Below are positions 6,103 through 6,303 of a stretch of DNA of 6,303 nt, one piece after another. Where the stretch lies: assembly GCA_009786275.1 (NCBI GenBank), contig WQTL01000369.1, positions 1 to 6,303 on the forward strand, written 5' to 3'. The position numbers and the translations under genes are program-made. This DNA comes from Bacillota bacterium (GTDB lineage Bacteria > Bacillota > Clostridia > Oscillospirales > Acutalibacteraceae). How positions within the stretch are numbered: the first letter of the stretch is position 1; each line of letters opens with the position of its first letter. The notes beneath the pieces were generated by a model. The model saw only the letters and a list, made by a program, of their open reading frames with translations, was not told where the DNA came from and made no database searches.

Positions 6103-6109
6103 AAGGAGG
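6103..6109 (+). promoter_or_regulatory. Ribosome binding site of groES
   Basis: AAGGAGG lies 11 bases before the ATG at 6121, which is somewhat long. A second, weaker AAGGA (6113-6117) lies only 3 bases before the start. Confidence 0.7.
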
Positions 6110-6120
6110 ACCAAGGAACC

Positions 6121-6303
6121 ATGACAATCAAACCCCTCAGCGACCGTGTGGTGCTCAAGGCCGTGGAGGCCGAGGAGACCACCAAGAGCGGCATCATCCT
6201 GGCCGGCAACGCCCAGGAGAAGCCGCAGATCGCCGAAGTGATCGCCTGCGGGCCCGGCGGCCTGGTGGACGGCAAGGAGGTGGAGATGACCGTGAAGCCC
6301 GGC
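6121..6303 (+). CDS. groES: Co-chaperonin GroES (5' part; cut by the window end)
   Basis: The first 61 residues are visible out of about 94-95 expected. GroES is the 10-kDa heptameric lid of the GroEL chaperonin and acts in the cytosol on ATP-dependent protein folding. The N-terminus (IKPLSDRVVLK) is typical. The mobile loop spans about residues 16-35 and carries the GroEL-contacting hydrophobic triplet I25-I26-L27 within SGIIL. The GPGG turn (44-47) follows. The frame is open to the last base, so the gene is incomplete only because the window ends. The promoter and perfect CIRCE upstream show HrcA heat-shock control; groEL is expected next, beyond the window. It is unrelated in function to the sugar operon before it. 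Confidence 0.97.
   Translation, partial: MTIKPLSDRVVLKAVEAEETTKSGIILAGNAQEKPQIAEVIACGPGGLVDGKEVEMTVKPG

Noticed and set aside
6042..6275. Minus-strand open frame opposite the groES start
   Set aside because: It would run through the groES promoter and CIRCE element. It has no ribosome binding site that I can see and no recognisable product.
1..6303. tRNA, rRNA, CRISPR array, insertion sequence or known riboswitch
   Set aside because: Nothing resembling tRNA arms, rRNA segments, regularly spaced direct repeats, a transposase or a recognised riboswitch core was found on either strand.

Overview
The window looks like a piece of chromosome from a GC-rich member of the Clostridia (Bacillota), probably an anaerobe of the gut type. 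The evidence is indirect. The coding DNA is GC-rich with strongly G/C-ending codons, while the promoter regions are AT-rich. The ribosome binding sites are strong (AAGGAGG, AGGAGG). A perfect CIRCE operator sits at a groES promoter, as is typical of Gram-positive bacteria. Short palindromic elements lie in the gaps between genes. No species can be named from the sequence alone.

Layout, all on the + strand. Bases 1-117 hold a structured, hairpin-rich element, probably a dispersed repeat. A good promoter (118-146, extended -10) follows. It drives a large gene (178-2169) encoding one 663-residue protein: an N-terminal xylose-isomerase-like TIM barrel fused to a C-terminal Gfo/Idh/MocA NAD(P)-dependent sugar oxidoreductase. 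A 95-base gap filled by an imperfect inverted repeat (2182-2250) separates it from a HAD-superfamily hydrolase gene (2265-2900). Two different GPH/MelB-type sugar symporter genes follow (2911-4494 and 4491-5933). The first starts 10 bases after the HAD gene and the second overlaps the first by ATGA. The four genes look like one operon.

The operon reads as a carbohydrate-use cassette: two cation-coupled sugar or glycoside transporters, a bifunctional enzyme that could oxidise a sugar or polyol ring and then isomerise, dehydrate or cleave the keto product through a metal-dependent TIM barrel, and a HAD enzyme of unknown substrate. Inositol catabolism (IolG plus IolE/IolI-like) and 3-keto-glycoside pathways (Gfo/Idh oxidoreductase plus TIM-barrel lyase, as in C-glycoside deglycosylation) both pair these two folds. 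The fusion could belong to either type or to an unstudied one. The substrate cannot be read from the sequence.

After the operon, a 187-base intergenic region holds a perfect 9-bp hairpin, an AT-rich near-palindrome, a sigma-A-type promoter, a perfect CIRCE operator and the start of groES, which runs off the end of the window. This is an unrelated heat-shock transcription unit.
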